Assembly: GCA_023416135.1 (NCBI GenBank)
Contig: JAEZIF010000232.1
Location: 1-6,339, forward strand
Direction of reading: 5' to 3'
Length of the DNA: 6,339 nucleotides
From: Pseudomonadota bacterium
GTDB taxonomy: Bacteria > Pseudomonadota > Alphaproteobacteria > Reyranellales > Reyranellaceae
Below, piece after piece: positions 1 to 6,339 of the stretch (the stretch's first letter is position 1; each line of letters opens with the position of its first letter). The notes beneath the pieces were generated by a model. That model did no database searches and was not told the DNA's origin. It worked only from the letters and a program-made list of their open reading frames with translations. A program made the position numbers and the translations under genes.

Positions 1-126
1 GAGGGCCTGCAGCCGATGGCCGGCATGCCGGTCGAGGTCTTCATCAAGACCTCGCCGCGCACGGTGATGTCCTATCTGACGAAGCCGCTGCTCGAACAGT
101 TCGACCGGGCGTTCCGCGGGCGCTGA
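1..126 (+). CDS. C-terminal end of a type I secretion membrane-fusion protein (HlyD/PrtE family), partial
   Basis: Frame 1 is open from the window edge to a TGA at 124-126 and gives 41 residues. The string has the closing pattern of HlyD/PrtE/AprE periplasmic adaptors: a GMPVEVFIKT strand followed by RTVMSYLTKPLLEQFDRAFR. In this family the last beta-strand of the membrane-proximal part is followed by a conserved helix ending in 'SYLxKPLxxxxxRAFRE'. These proteins link an inner-membrane ABC exporter to a TolC-type outer-membrane channel in type I secretion of proteins such as RTX toxins and proteases. Most of the gene, and any ABC transporter partner, lies to the left of the window. It converges on the RND transporter gene with a 12-bp gap. 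The family call is firm for so short a piece. The secreted substrate cannot be told. Confidence 0.8.
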   Translation, partial: EGLQPMAGMPVEVFIKTSPRTVMSYLTKPLLEQFDRAFRGR

Positions 127-138
127 CAACCGCCACGA

Positions 139-3100
139 TCACTCCGCCGGATCGGCGGCCTTCTCTTTTGACATCGTGGGGCGCGCCGTGCGTCGCGGCG
201 TCAGCAGCCGGAAGAACAGCGGCACGAACAGGATGGCGACGAAGGTCGCCGCGAGCATCCCGCCGATCACGCCGGTGCCGATCGAATGGCGGCTGGCCGA
301 GCCCGCGCCGGTGCTGATGGCGAGCGGCAACACGCCCAGGATGAAGGCGAGCGAGGTCATGATGATCGGCCGGAAGCGCAGCCGGGCCGCTTCGAGGGCG
401 GCGTCGTAGACCGAGTGCCCCTGCTGGTGGCGCTGCGAGGCGAACTCGACGATCAGGATGGCGTTCTTGGCGGCGAGACCGATCAGCGTCACCAGGCCGA
501 TCTGGAAGTAGACGTCGTTGTCCAGGCCGCGCAGCCAGATCGCGAGAAGCGCGCCCAGCACGGCGAAGGGCACCGCGGTCAGCACGGCGAGCGGAAGCGA
601 CCAGCGCTCGTACTGCGCGGCCAGGATCAGGAATACCATGATCAGGCCGAAGACGAAGCCAAGCTGGCCCGATCCGCGGGTCGCCAGCTCCTGGTAGGCC
701 GAGCCGATCCAGCCGATGGTGAAATCGCTCGACAGGGTCTTGGCAACGACGTCCTGCATGGCGGCGATCGCCTGGCCCGACGAATAGCCCGGCGCCGGTC
801 CGCCCAGGATCTTGGCGGCCGGGAAGATGTTGAAGCGATCGACCGTGTCGGGCCCCAGGATGCGGGTGAAGGTCACCAGCTCGTTCAGCGGCACCATGGC
901 GCCGGTGTCCGAGCGCACGAAGACGTGGCGCAGGTCGTCCGGCGATTCGCGGAAGTCGGACTCGGACGACAGGCTGACCCGATAGGTGCGGCCGTACAGC
1001 GAGAAGTCGTTGACGTAGAGGCTGCCGAACGAGCTCTGCATGGTCTCGAAGACGACGTTGATCGGGATCCCGAGTGCGCGCGCCTTGTCGCGATCGACGT
1101 CGGTGCGGTACTGCGGCACCGATGCCGAGAAGGTCGTCTGCACGCCGCGCAGTTCGGGCCGCTGGTTGGCAGCGGCCACCACCTTGTTGGCCGCCTCGGC
1201 AAGCGCGCTCAGCGGGCCGCCGGACCGATCCTGCAGGAAGAACTCGAACCCGCCGGTGACGCTGATGCCGATGATCGGCGGCGGGTTGAAGCCGATGACG
1301 ACGCCGTCCTTGAAGTCGGCATTGATGGCCGCGAGCCCCGGCGCGACGTTGCGCGCATCCTCCTTGGGATCCTTGCGTTCCGACCAGTCCTTGAGAGTGA
1401 CGAAGGAAATGCCGGAGTTGGTCTTGAGCGCGCGCGACAGGAGGTCGAAGCCGGAGAAGGTGACGACATGGGCCACCGCCGGGTTCTTCATCAGTGCTGC
1501 CGTCGCCTCCTTGGTGACCTCGCGCGTGCGGGAGATCGCGGCGGCGGGCGGCAGCACCGTCACCATGAACACGTAGCCCTGGTCTTCGGCCGGCACCAGG
1601 CTGCCCGGGACGCGCTGGAACAGGGCAAACACCGCGCCCAGCACGAGGACGAAACCCAGGCATCCCAGCACCGTCCGGCGCAGCAGGAAGCCCACGCCGT
1701 CGGTGTAGCGCGCCGTCAGCCAGGCGAACGAACGATTGAACCAGGCGAACGGCCGCCACGGCGGGCCGTGCGCGGGCTTCAGCAGAAGCGCCGCCAGCGC
1801 CGGCGTCAGCGTCAGCGCCACGATGCCGGAGATCACCACCGACACGGCGATGGTGACGGCGAACTGCCGGTAGAGCTCGCCCGCCAGGCCACCCAGGAAC
1901 GATACCGGGATGAACACGGCGCACAGCACCAGGACGATGGCGATGACCGGGCCGGTCACCTCCTGCATGGCCTGGATGGCGGCCTCGCGCGGGCCCTTGC
2001 CCTCGGTCGACATGATGCGCTCGACGTTCTCCAAGACCACGATGGCATCGTCGACGACGATGCCGATCGCCAGCACCAGGCCGAACAGCGTCAGCAGGTT
2101 GATCGAGAAGCCCAGCACGTACATGCCGGCGAAGGTGCCGATGATCGACACCGGGATGGCGATGACCGGTATGATCATCGCCCGCACGCTCTGCAGAAAC
2201 AGGAACACGACCAGCACGACCAGCGCGATCGCCTCGGCGAAGGTGATGGCGACCTCCTCGATCGAAACCTCGACGAAGCGTGTCGTGTCGAACGGGATGT
2301 CGTAGCGCAGGCCGACCGGGAAACGCTTGGAGATGCTCTCCATCGCCTGCTTGACGTCCGCCGCCACCTGGATGGCGTTGGCGCCAGGCTGCAGGTAGAC
2401 CGCGATCGGCACTGCCGGCGCGCCGTTGAAGGTGCCGGAGAAGCCGTAGGTCAGCGCCCCCAGCTCGACGCGCGCCACATCCTTCAGCCTGAGCGCCCCG
2501 CCATTCTCCTCCGATCGGATAATGATGTCCTCGAACTGGGTGCGGTCGACCAGGCGCGGCGGGGTCGTCACCGAGTAGGTGAAGACCTGCGGCCTGTTCA
2601 TCGGCTCCTCGCCGAAGCGGCCGGCGGCGAACTGCTGGTTCTGCTCGCGCACCACGGCGGCGATGTCGGCGGGCGTGAGGTTGTACTGGGCGAGCTTGTC
2701 GGGCCTGAGCCAGATGCGCATCGAATAGTCCGAGGCGCCGAACAGCGAGGCATCGCCGACGCCCGGCAGGCGGCGCAACTCGTCGAGCACGTTCACCAGG
2801 GCGTAATTGCTGATGTAGATCGTGTCGTAGCGGTTGTCCGGCGACGACATGGTGAGGACCTGCAGGATCGAGGTCGAACGCTTCTGCACGACCAGGCCCT
2901 GGCGGCTGACCTCGCCCGGCAGCAACGGCAGGGCGCGCTGCACGCGGTTGTTGACGTTGATGGCGTTCTGGTCGGGGTTGGTGCCGATCTCGAAGGTGAC
3001 GGTGAGGCTCATCGTCCCCGAGCCGGTCGAGGTCGACGACATGTAGATCATGCGCTCGACGCCGTTGATCTGCTGCTCGAGCGGGGCGGCGACCGTGGCG

Positions 3101-3276
3101 GCGACGGTCTCGGCGGTGGCGCCGGGATAGGTGGCCGAGACGATGACCTCGGGCGGCACGATCTGCGGATACTGCGAGATCGGCAGCACGCGCATCGCAA
3201 CGAGGCCCGCCAGCACGATCACGATCGACAGGACGGACGCGAAAACCGGCCGGTCGATGAAGAATTTCGAGATCAT
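139..3276 (-). CDS. RND multidrug efflux transporter, inner-membrane permease of the HAE1 family (MexF/OqxB/AcrB-like)
   Basis: 1045 aa, the normal length for AcrB-type drug/proton antiporters. The start MISKFFIDRPVFA is the classic RND N-terminus leading into TM1 (about 10-30). Two large periplasmic loops (about 31-335 and 560-865) are separated by TM blocks at about 340-555 and 870-1025, the usual duplicated layout. The proton-relay acids are D409 and D410 in AIGIVVDDAIVVLENVER (TM4). The matching lysine is K937 in GLAAKNAILIVEFA (TM10), and the TM11 arginine is probably R969 in RFRPIIMTSLAFILG. These match D407/D408, K940 and R971 of AcrB, so the pump should be active. The porter-domain block GDASLFGASDYSMRIWLRPDKL and the TM4 wording resemble MexF/OqxB more than AcrB. 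The start ATG overlaps the adaptor stop (ATGA), with GAGG ten bases upstream, which suggests translational coupling. Substrates cannot be predicted. The family call is very firm. Confidence 0.97.
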   Translation of the reverse strand: MISKFFIDRPVFASVLSIVIVLAGLVAMRVLPISQYPQIVPPEVIVSATYPGATAETVAATVAAPLEQQINGVERMIYMSSTSTGSGTMSLTVTFEIGTNPDQNAINVNNRVQRALPLLPGEVSRQGLVVQKRSTSILQVLTMSSPDNRYDTIYISNYALVNVLDELRRLPGVGDASLFGASDYSMRIWLRPDKLAQYNLTPADIAAVVREQNQQFAAGRFGEEPMNRPQVFTYSVTTPPRLVDRTQFEDIIIRSEENGGALRLKDVARVELGALTYGFSGTFNGAPAVPIAVYLQPGANAIQVAADVKQAMESISKRFPVGLRYDIPFDTTRFVEVSIEEVAITFAEAIALVVLVVFLFLQSVRAMIIPVIAIPVSIIGTFAGMYVLGFSINLLTLFGLVLAIGIVVDDAIVVLENVERIMSTEGKGPREAAIQAMQEVTGPVIAIVLVLCAVFIPVSFLGGLAGELYRQFAVTIAVSVVISGIVALTLTPALAALLLKPAHGPPWRPFAWFNRSFAWLTARYTDGVGFLLRRTVLGCLGFVLVLGAVFALFQRVPGSLVPAEDQGYVFMVTVLPPAAAISRTREVTKEATAALMKNPAVAHVVTFSGFDLLSRALKTNSGISFVTLKDWSERKDPKEDARNVAPGLAAINADFKDGVVIGFNPPPIIGISVTGGFEFFLQDRSGGPLSALAEAANKVVAAANQRPELRGVQTTFSASVPQYRTDVDRDKARALGIPINVVFETMQSSFGSLYVNDFSLYGRTYRVSLSSESDFRESPDDLRHVFVRSDTGAMVPLNELVTFTRILGPDTVDRFNIFPAAKILGGPAPGYSSGQAIAAMQDVVAKTLSSDFTIGWIGSAYQELATRGSGQLGFVFGLIMVFLILAAQYERWSLPLAVLTAVPFAVLGALLAIWLRGLDNDVYFQIGLVTLIGLAAKNAILIVEFASQRHQQGHSVYDAALEAARLRFRPIIMTSLAFILGVLPLAISTGAGSASRHSIGTGVIGGMLAATFVAILFVPLFFRLLTPRRTARPTMSKEKAADPAE
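144..169 (+). terminator. Candidate rho-independent terminator for the HlyD-type gene, inside the opposing RND gene
   Basis: CCGCCG at 144-149 and CGGCGG at 153-158 form a perfect 6-bp GC stem with a three-base loop (GAT). It is followed at 159-169 by CCTTCTCTTTT, a pyrimidine tract ending in four Ts. It starts 17 bp after the + strand stop codon, the usual place for an intrinsic terminator. It overlaps the last codons of the convergent RND transporter gene, so those C-terminal codons (around ADPAE) may be partly shaped by this structure. On the - strand the hairpin is not followed by Ts, so it should work in one direction only. The T tract is interrupted, so strength is uncertain. Confidence 0.5.
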
Positions 3277-4439
3277 TGCTTGGCCGCCTCGGCGGCTGGC
3301 TTGTAGGGCACCGGGCTGACGACGTTGCCCGGCCGGACGCGGATCACCCCGTCGACCACGATGCGATCGCCGGCCGCCACGCCCTTGCGCACGATGTAGC
3401 CGTCGGGCAGCTCGCGGTAGATGCGCACCGGGCGCGCGCGTGCGACGTTGTCCTTCTCGACCAGATAGACGAACGGTCCGAGCGGGCCCTGCGAGATCGC
3501 CATCTTCGGGATGACGATGGCGCCCGGCATGACGATGCCCGTCATCTTCACCCGCACGAACTGGCCGGGCAGCAGGGCGCCGTCGCGGTTGGGGAAGATG
3601 GCGCGGGTCAGGATGGTACCGGTGCGCGGATCGACCGTGCGCGAGCGCGTGTCGACCGAGCCGGTGTGGGCATAGACCGCGCCGTCACCGAACTGCAGCT
3701 CGACCTTGACGTTCTTGGAATCGAACAGCTCCTCCGGCGACTTGTCGATCTCCTGCAGCTGGCGCAGTTCGGAGTCGGTGAAGGTGAAGTTGACGTACGC
3801 CGGGTCGAGCTGGGTGATCGTGGTGAGCAGCGTATCCTGCGCCTTGATCAGGGTGCCCTCGGCCGGCGACACCAGGCTGGTCGGGCCTTTGACCGGCGCC
3901 TTGATGACGGTGAATTCGAGATTGAGCTTGGCGGTCAGCACGTCGGCCTCGGTCGACAGCACCGCCGCGCGCGCCTGGTCGCGAGCGGCGATCGCGTCCT
4001 CGTAGGCCTTCTGGGTGGCGACTTTTTGCGCCGCCAGGCCCTCCTGGCGCTTGAAGTTCTCCTCGGCCTGGATCAGCCCGGCCCTGGCCTGCGCCGCCTG
4101 GGCGTTGGCGCGGGCGAGCGCCGCCTCATAGGTGCGCGGGTCGATCTGGAACAGGACCTGGCCGACGTCGACGACGGCGCCTTCCTGGAACTCGCGCTTG
4201 AGCAGCACGCCACCCACCTGGGCCCGGATCTCGACGACCCGGAAACCGGCGACACGGCCGGCAAAGTCGAGCGGCAGGGGAACGTCCGCCGCCTTAACCT
4301 CGACGACGCCAACCTGCGGCGGCGCTGGCGCCGTCGCCGCCGGCGCGGGCTTCGGCCGGTTCCACCAGAACACAGCAGCAACCACGATCGCGGCGACGAC
4401 GGCGATCGCAACGATGCGCCCCGTCCAACGCGCTATCAT
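3273..4439 (-). CDS. RND efflux periplasmic adaptor (membrane-fusion protein, AcrA/MexE-like)
   Basis: 388 aa. An N-terminal membrane anchor (about 8-26) is followed by a Pro/Ala-rich linker (28-42). There is no lipobox cysteine, so it is probably tethered by an uncleaved helix rather than a lipid. Then come the first lipoyl half (about 66-100, with IRAQVGGVLLKREFQEGAVV and GQVLFQIDP), an Ala/Gln-rich alpha-hairpin (about 102-173), the second lipoyl half (about 174-210), a beta-barrel from about 214 (LDPAYVNFTF) to 300 (LLPGQFVRVKM), and a membrane-proximal domain (about 305-375). It bridges the RND pump encoded next to it and an outer-membrane channel. The start ATG at 4437-4439 has GAGG nine bases upstream, and an ATG further upstream runs into a stop at once. 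Oddity: the second lipoyl half reads IKAPVKGPTSLVSPAEGTLI, where most relatives have 'I.API.G.' followed by 'V..G.LV'. It is first in the operon and divergent from the NIPSNAP gene. No regulator gene is adjacent. Confidence 0.95.
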   Translation of the reverse strand: MIARWTGRIVAIAVVAAIVVAAVFWWNRPKPAPAATAPAPPQVGVVEVKAADVPLPLDFAGRVAGFRVVEIRAQVGGVLLKREFQEGAVVDVGQVLFQIDPRTYEAALARANAQAAQARAGLIQAEENFKRQEGLAAQKVATQKAYEDAIAARDQARAAVLSTEADVLTAKLNLEFTVIKAPVKGPTSLVSPAEGTLIKAQDTLLTTITQLDPAYVNFTFTDSELRQLQEIDKSPEELFDSKNVKVELQFGDGAVYAHTGSVDTRSRTVDPRTGTILTRAIFPNRDGALLPGQFVRVKMTGIVMPGAIVIPKMAISQGPLGPFVYLVEKDNVARARPVRIYRELPDGYIVRKGVAAGDRIVVDGVIRVRPGNVVSPVPYKPAAEAAKQ

Positions 4440-4502
4440 CGACTCATTCCTCTTCCCTGTCCCCTGGCTTTAATTTCCCACTTTCGACCGAGGGGAGTAG
4501 CC
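4440..4502. promoter_or_regulatory. Divergent intergenic region between the RND operon and the NIPSNAP/RutA-like cluster
   Basis: These 63 bp separate two start codons facing apart and should carry at least one promoter for each side unless promoters lie inside the genes. Seen here: a purine-rich ribosome site for the adaptor on the - strand (complement of about 4447-4457, reading GAGGAA), a strong AGGGGAG site at 4491-4497 for the NIPSNAP gene, and an A/T island at 4469-4476. TTTAAT at 4469-4474 could be a -10 box for the + strand, but no good -35 is found at 16-18 bp upstream. A 6-bp inverted repeat (TCCCCT 4460-4465 and AGGGGA 4491-4496) overlaps the NIPSNAP ribosome site; it is short and may be chance. 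No clear operator palindrome of the TetR or MarR kind was seen. Confidence 0.4.
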
Positions 4503-4829
4503 ATGGCTCTATACGAACTCAGAACATACACGCTCTACGTCGGCAAGATGGCCGAGGCCGTCAAACTCTATCAGCAGTTCGGCTTTCCGGCGCTGCAGAA
4601 GGGCGGCCACGACAAGCACCTGATCGGCTATTTCCAGGGCGACACCGGGACGATCAACCAGCTCGTCCATCTCTGGAAGTTCGAGGACGACGCCGATCGG
4701 CGGAGGCACTGGGCGGCGGTGTTCGCCAATACCGACTTCACCGAGGGCTTCGCCGCCAAGTTCCGGCCTCTGGTGATGACACAGGAGGTGAAGCTGCTGA
4801 ATGCGGCGCCGTGGGGGCCGCACCCATAG
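4503..4829 (+). CDS. NIPSNAP family protein (small dimeric alpha/beta-barrel type)
   Basis: 108 aa, the length of single-domain bacterial NIPSNAP proteins. The N-terminal strand MALYELRTYTLYVGKM is the hallmark opening. Next come a helix (about 16-31), a strand with GYFQGDTG (about 41-49), the conserved NQLVHLWKFEDDADRRRHW stretch (52-70), and a closing hydrophobic strand around LVMTQEVKLL. The fold is of the ferredoxin-like dimeric alpha/beta-barrel class. No catalytic role is established for most bacterial members, and any enzymatic function here is unknown. The reading frame stays open far upstream, but that part is the mirror of the adaptor gene. The ATG at 4503 is chosen because AGGGGAG sits five bases before it and the NIPSNAP domain starts at residue 1-2. 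It lies 76 bp before the first RutA-like gene on the same strand, so it may share its transcript and act on the same substrate or product. Confidence 0.9.
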   Translation: MALYELRTYTLYVGKMAEAVKLYQQFGFPALQKGGHDKHLIGYFQGDTGTINQLVHLWKFEDDADRRRHWAAVFANTDFTEGFAAKFRPLVMTQEVKLLNAAPWGPHP

Positions 4830-4841
4830 GTAGTTGCCGCC

Positions 4842-4903
4842 AACGCTCCTCGCTGGCACGGTGCTTGCTGCTTCGCACAAGCCCTGAAGTACAGAGGAGC
4901 GTT
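4842..4903 (+). promoter_or_regulatory. Structured leader with an inverted repeat covering the ribosome site of the first RutA-like gene
   Basis: AACGCTCCTC at 4842-4851 is the exact reverse complement of GAGGAGCGTT at 4894-4903. The right arm contains most of the Shine-Dalgarno AGAGGAG (4893-4899), which lies six bases before the ATG at 4906. Between the arms is a second stem-loop: GCTTG 4863-4867 pairs with CAAGC 4878-4882, and after one bulged C, TGC 4869-4871 pairs with GCA 4875-4877 around a TTC loop. If the long stem forms in the mRNA, the ribosome site is hidden. The element could then act as a translational switch, thermometer or protein target. No T tract follows, so it is not an intrinsic terminator. 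I could not match it to a riboswitch class I know. Seen: the repeats. Inferred: any regulatory role. Confidence 0.5.
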
Positions 4904-4905
4904 CG

Positions 4906-5988
4906 ATGGACATCGGCGTATTCATCCCGATCGGAAACAACGGCTGGCTGATCTCGACGACCTCGCCGCAATACATGCCGACCTTCGAGCTGAACAAGGA
5001 GATCGTGCTCAAGGCCGAGCAGTACGGGCTCGATTTTGCCCTCTCCATGATCAAGCTGCGCGGCTTTGGCGGCAAAAGCGAGTTCTGGGACCACAACCTC
5101 GAATCCTTCACACTGATGGCGGGCTTGGCCGCGGTCACCAAGCGCATCCAGCTCTATGCCTCGGTGGCCGTGCTGACCATCCCGCCGGCCATCGTCGCTC
5201 GCATGGCCTCGACCATCGATTCGATCTCGGGTGGCCGATTCGGGGTCAACATCGTCTCCGGCTGGGCGAAGATGGAATACGAGCAGATGGGCCTGTGGCC
5301 GGGCGAGGCACACTTCGCCAAGCGCTACGACTACAGCACCGAGTACGTCACCATCCTGCGCGAGCTGTGGGAAAAGGGGGCCTCCAACTTCAAGGGCGAA
5401 TACTTCCAGATGGAGGATTGCAAGCTCTCCCCTCGCCCGCAGGCGGAGATGAAGATCGTTTGTGCCGGCCAGAGCCCGCGCGGCATGGAGTTCGGCGCGA
5501 CCTACGGCAACTACAACTTCACCCTGGGCAAGGGCGTGAACACGCCGACCGCCCATGCGCCGACCAACCAGGCGATGGCCGCGGCCGCCGCCAAGACCGG
5601 GCGCGATGTCGGCAACTACGTGCTGATGATGGTGATCGCCGACGAGACCGACGAGGCCGCCATGGCCAAGTGGAAGCACTACAACGAAGGCGCCGACATG
5701 GGCGCGCTTTCCTGGATGGCGGGTGAGGCCGGCGCCGATCCCAACGCTTCGGACGACGGCACGGCCAAGCGCATCTCCGCCCCGGAGGGCGCCATCAACT
5801 TCAACATGGGCACGCTGGTCGGTTCGTACGCCTCGGTGGCGCGCATGCTCGACGAATGCGCCACCGTACCCGCGACCAAGGGCATCATGCTGACCTTCGA
5901 CGACTTCCTGATCGGCATGGAGCAGTTCGGCCAGCGCATCCAGCCCTTGATGAAGACCCGGGCGGCGAAGCTCAAGCAGGTCGCCTAG
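4906..5988 (+). CDS. rutA: RutA-like FMN-dependent monooxygenase (pyrimidine oxygenase type, luciferase-like fold), copy 1
   Basis: 360 aa, full length for RutA. Landmarks shared with E. coli RutA, as I recall it, include VFIPIGNNGWLIST (5-18), FALSMIKLRGFGG (44-56), NLESFTLMAGLAAVT (64-78), ARMASTIDSISGGRFGVN (98-115), RYDYSTEYV (140-148), CAGQSPRGMEF (186-196), GKGVNTPT (208-215) and NMGTLVGSYASVARMLDE (300-317). RutA uses FMNH2 (supplied by RutF) and O2 to open uracil or thymine between N3 and C4, giving the ureidoacrylate peracid. Residues I recall from the RutA active site map to M48, K50, N115, W120 and E124, all kept. The position I recall as Thr105 of RutA is Ser86 here. The start is fixed by AGAGGAG six bases upstream and an in-frame TGA at 4885-4887, so it lacks the roughly 19-residue N-terminal extension annotated for the E. 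coli protein. No other rut genes are visible. It could act on another cyclic amide, so the symbol marks family rather than proven substrate. Confidence 0.88.
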   Translation: MDIGVFIPIGNNGWLISTTSPQYMPTFELNKEIVLKAEQYGLDFALSMIKLRGFGGKSEFWDHNLESFTLMAGLAAVTKRIQLYASVAVLTIPPAIVARMASTIDSISGGRFGVNIVSGWAKMEYEQMGLWPGEAHFAKRYDYSTEYVTILRELWEKGASNFKGEYFQMEDCKLSPRPQAEMKIVCAGQSPRGMEFGATYGNYNFTLGKGVNTPTAHAPTNQAMAAAAAKTGRDVGNYVLMMVIADETDEAAMAKWKHYNEGADMGALSWMAGEAGADPNASDDGTAKRISAPEGAINFNMGTLVGSYASVARMLDECATVPATKGIMLTFDDFLIGMEQFGQRIQPLMKTRAAKLKQVA

Positions 5989-5993
5989 CGGCC

Positions 5994-6339
<346 letters not shown>

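Noticed and set aside
44..1924. 626-codon open frame on the - strand overlapping the RND transporter
   Set aside because: It is in a shifted frame of the same gene, is Arg/Ala/Gly-rich and has no recognisable domain.
286..3306. Very long open frame (1006 codons) on the + strand opposite the RND transporter
   Set aside because: It lies antisense to a clear RND gene. Its translation is rich in Arg, His, Asp, Gln and Gly with no hydrophobic core or known domain, as expected from the mirror frame of a G+C-rich gene.
3276..4502. Long N-terminal extension of the NIPSNAP frame (409 extra codons)
   Set aside because: It is the antisense of the adaptor gene with low-complexity Arg/Asp/Leu composition. 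The NIPSNAP domain begins at the ATG at 4503, which has its own good ribosome site.
4842..4903. Inverted repeat as an intrinsic terminator after the NIPSNAP gene
   Set aside because: The arms are 42 bases apart and no T tract follows the right arm. Its overlap with the ribosome site fits translational control better.
4842..4905. A known riboswitch class such as the xanthine (NMT1) motif of alphaproteobacteria
   Set aside because: SD sequestration is a shared idea, but I could not match conserved loop bases to any class I know, so no name is given.
4509..5147. 212-codon frame on the - strand across the NIPSNAP gene and the start of copy 1
   Set aside because: It is antisense to two well-supported genes and shows no domain.
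4738..5679. 313-codon frame on the - strand opposite copy 1
   Set aside because: It is rich in His, Asp, Arg and Gly. A similar mirror frame appears opposite copy 2 because the two sense genes are alike, so the shared wording is not evidence of a real antisense gene.
5989..5993. Copy 2 as a frameshifted continuation of copy 1
   Set aside because: Copy 1 is full length with the normal RutA C-terminal motifs, and copy 2 restarts at the first residue of the family, so these are two genes.

Overview
The window reads as a piece of a G+C-rich proteobacterial chromosome, most likely an alphaproteobacterium of the Rhizobiales/Rhodospirillales kind. This rests on strong G/C preference at third codon positions, long spurious antisense open frames, and the mix of an RND pump, a NIPSNAP protein and RutA-type flavin monooxygenases. 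No rRNA or marker gene is present, so the taxonomy is inference only. Coding is almost wall to wall. No tRNA, rRNA, CRISPR array, transposase or att site was seen.

Left edge (1-126, + strand): the last 41 codons of a type I secretion membrane-fusion protein (HlyD/PrtE type). It converges on the next gene with a 12-bp gap. A hairpin plus T-rich tract at 144-169, lying inside the 3' end of the opposing gene, is the likely + strand terminator.

Left and middle (4439 down to 139, - strand): a two-gene RND efflux operon. The periplasmic adaptor comes first (388 aa), followed with a 4-bp ATGA overlap by the inner-membrane HAE1-type transporter (1045 aa, MexF/OqxB-like). The transporter keeps the proton-relay residues D409, D410 and K937. 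No outer-membrane channel and no regulator gene lie in the window, so the pump probably borrows a TolC-type channel, possibly shared with the neighbouring type I secretion system.

Right (4503 to the end, + strand): a divergent cluster starting 63 bp from the adaptor gene. It has a 108-aa NIPSNAP-family protein, then a 360-aa RutA-type FMN monooxygenase, then 5 bp later a second RutA-type gene cut by the window end. The two RutA-like proteins are 93/115 identical over the shared stretch, and the first 53 bp of the two genes differ at one base.

The 76-bp gap before the first RutA-like gene holds a 10-bp perfect inverted repeat whose 3' arm contains the Shine-Dalgarno sequence, with a smaller hairpin inside it. 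This is a candidate translational switch. The most interesting points are the tandem RutA pair without visible rutB-G partners, their pairing with a NIPSNAP protein, and this SD-sequestering leader. The known RutA reaction is oxidative opening of the uracil ring. The paralogue pair may have split substrates or work on another cyclic amide, but the sequence alone cannot decide this.
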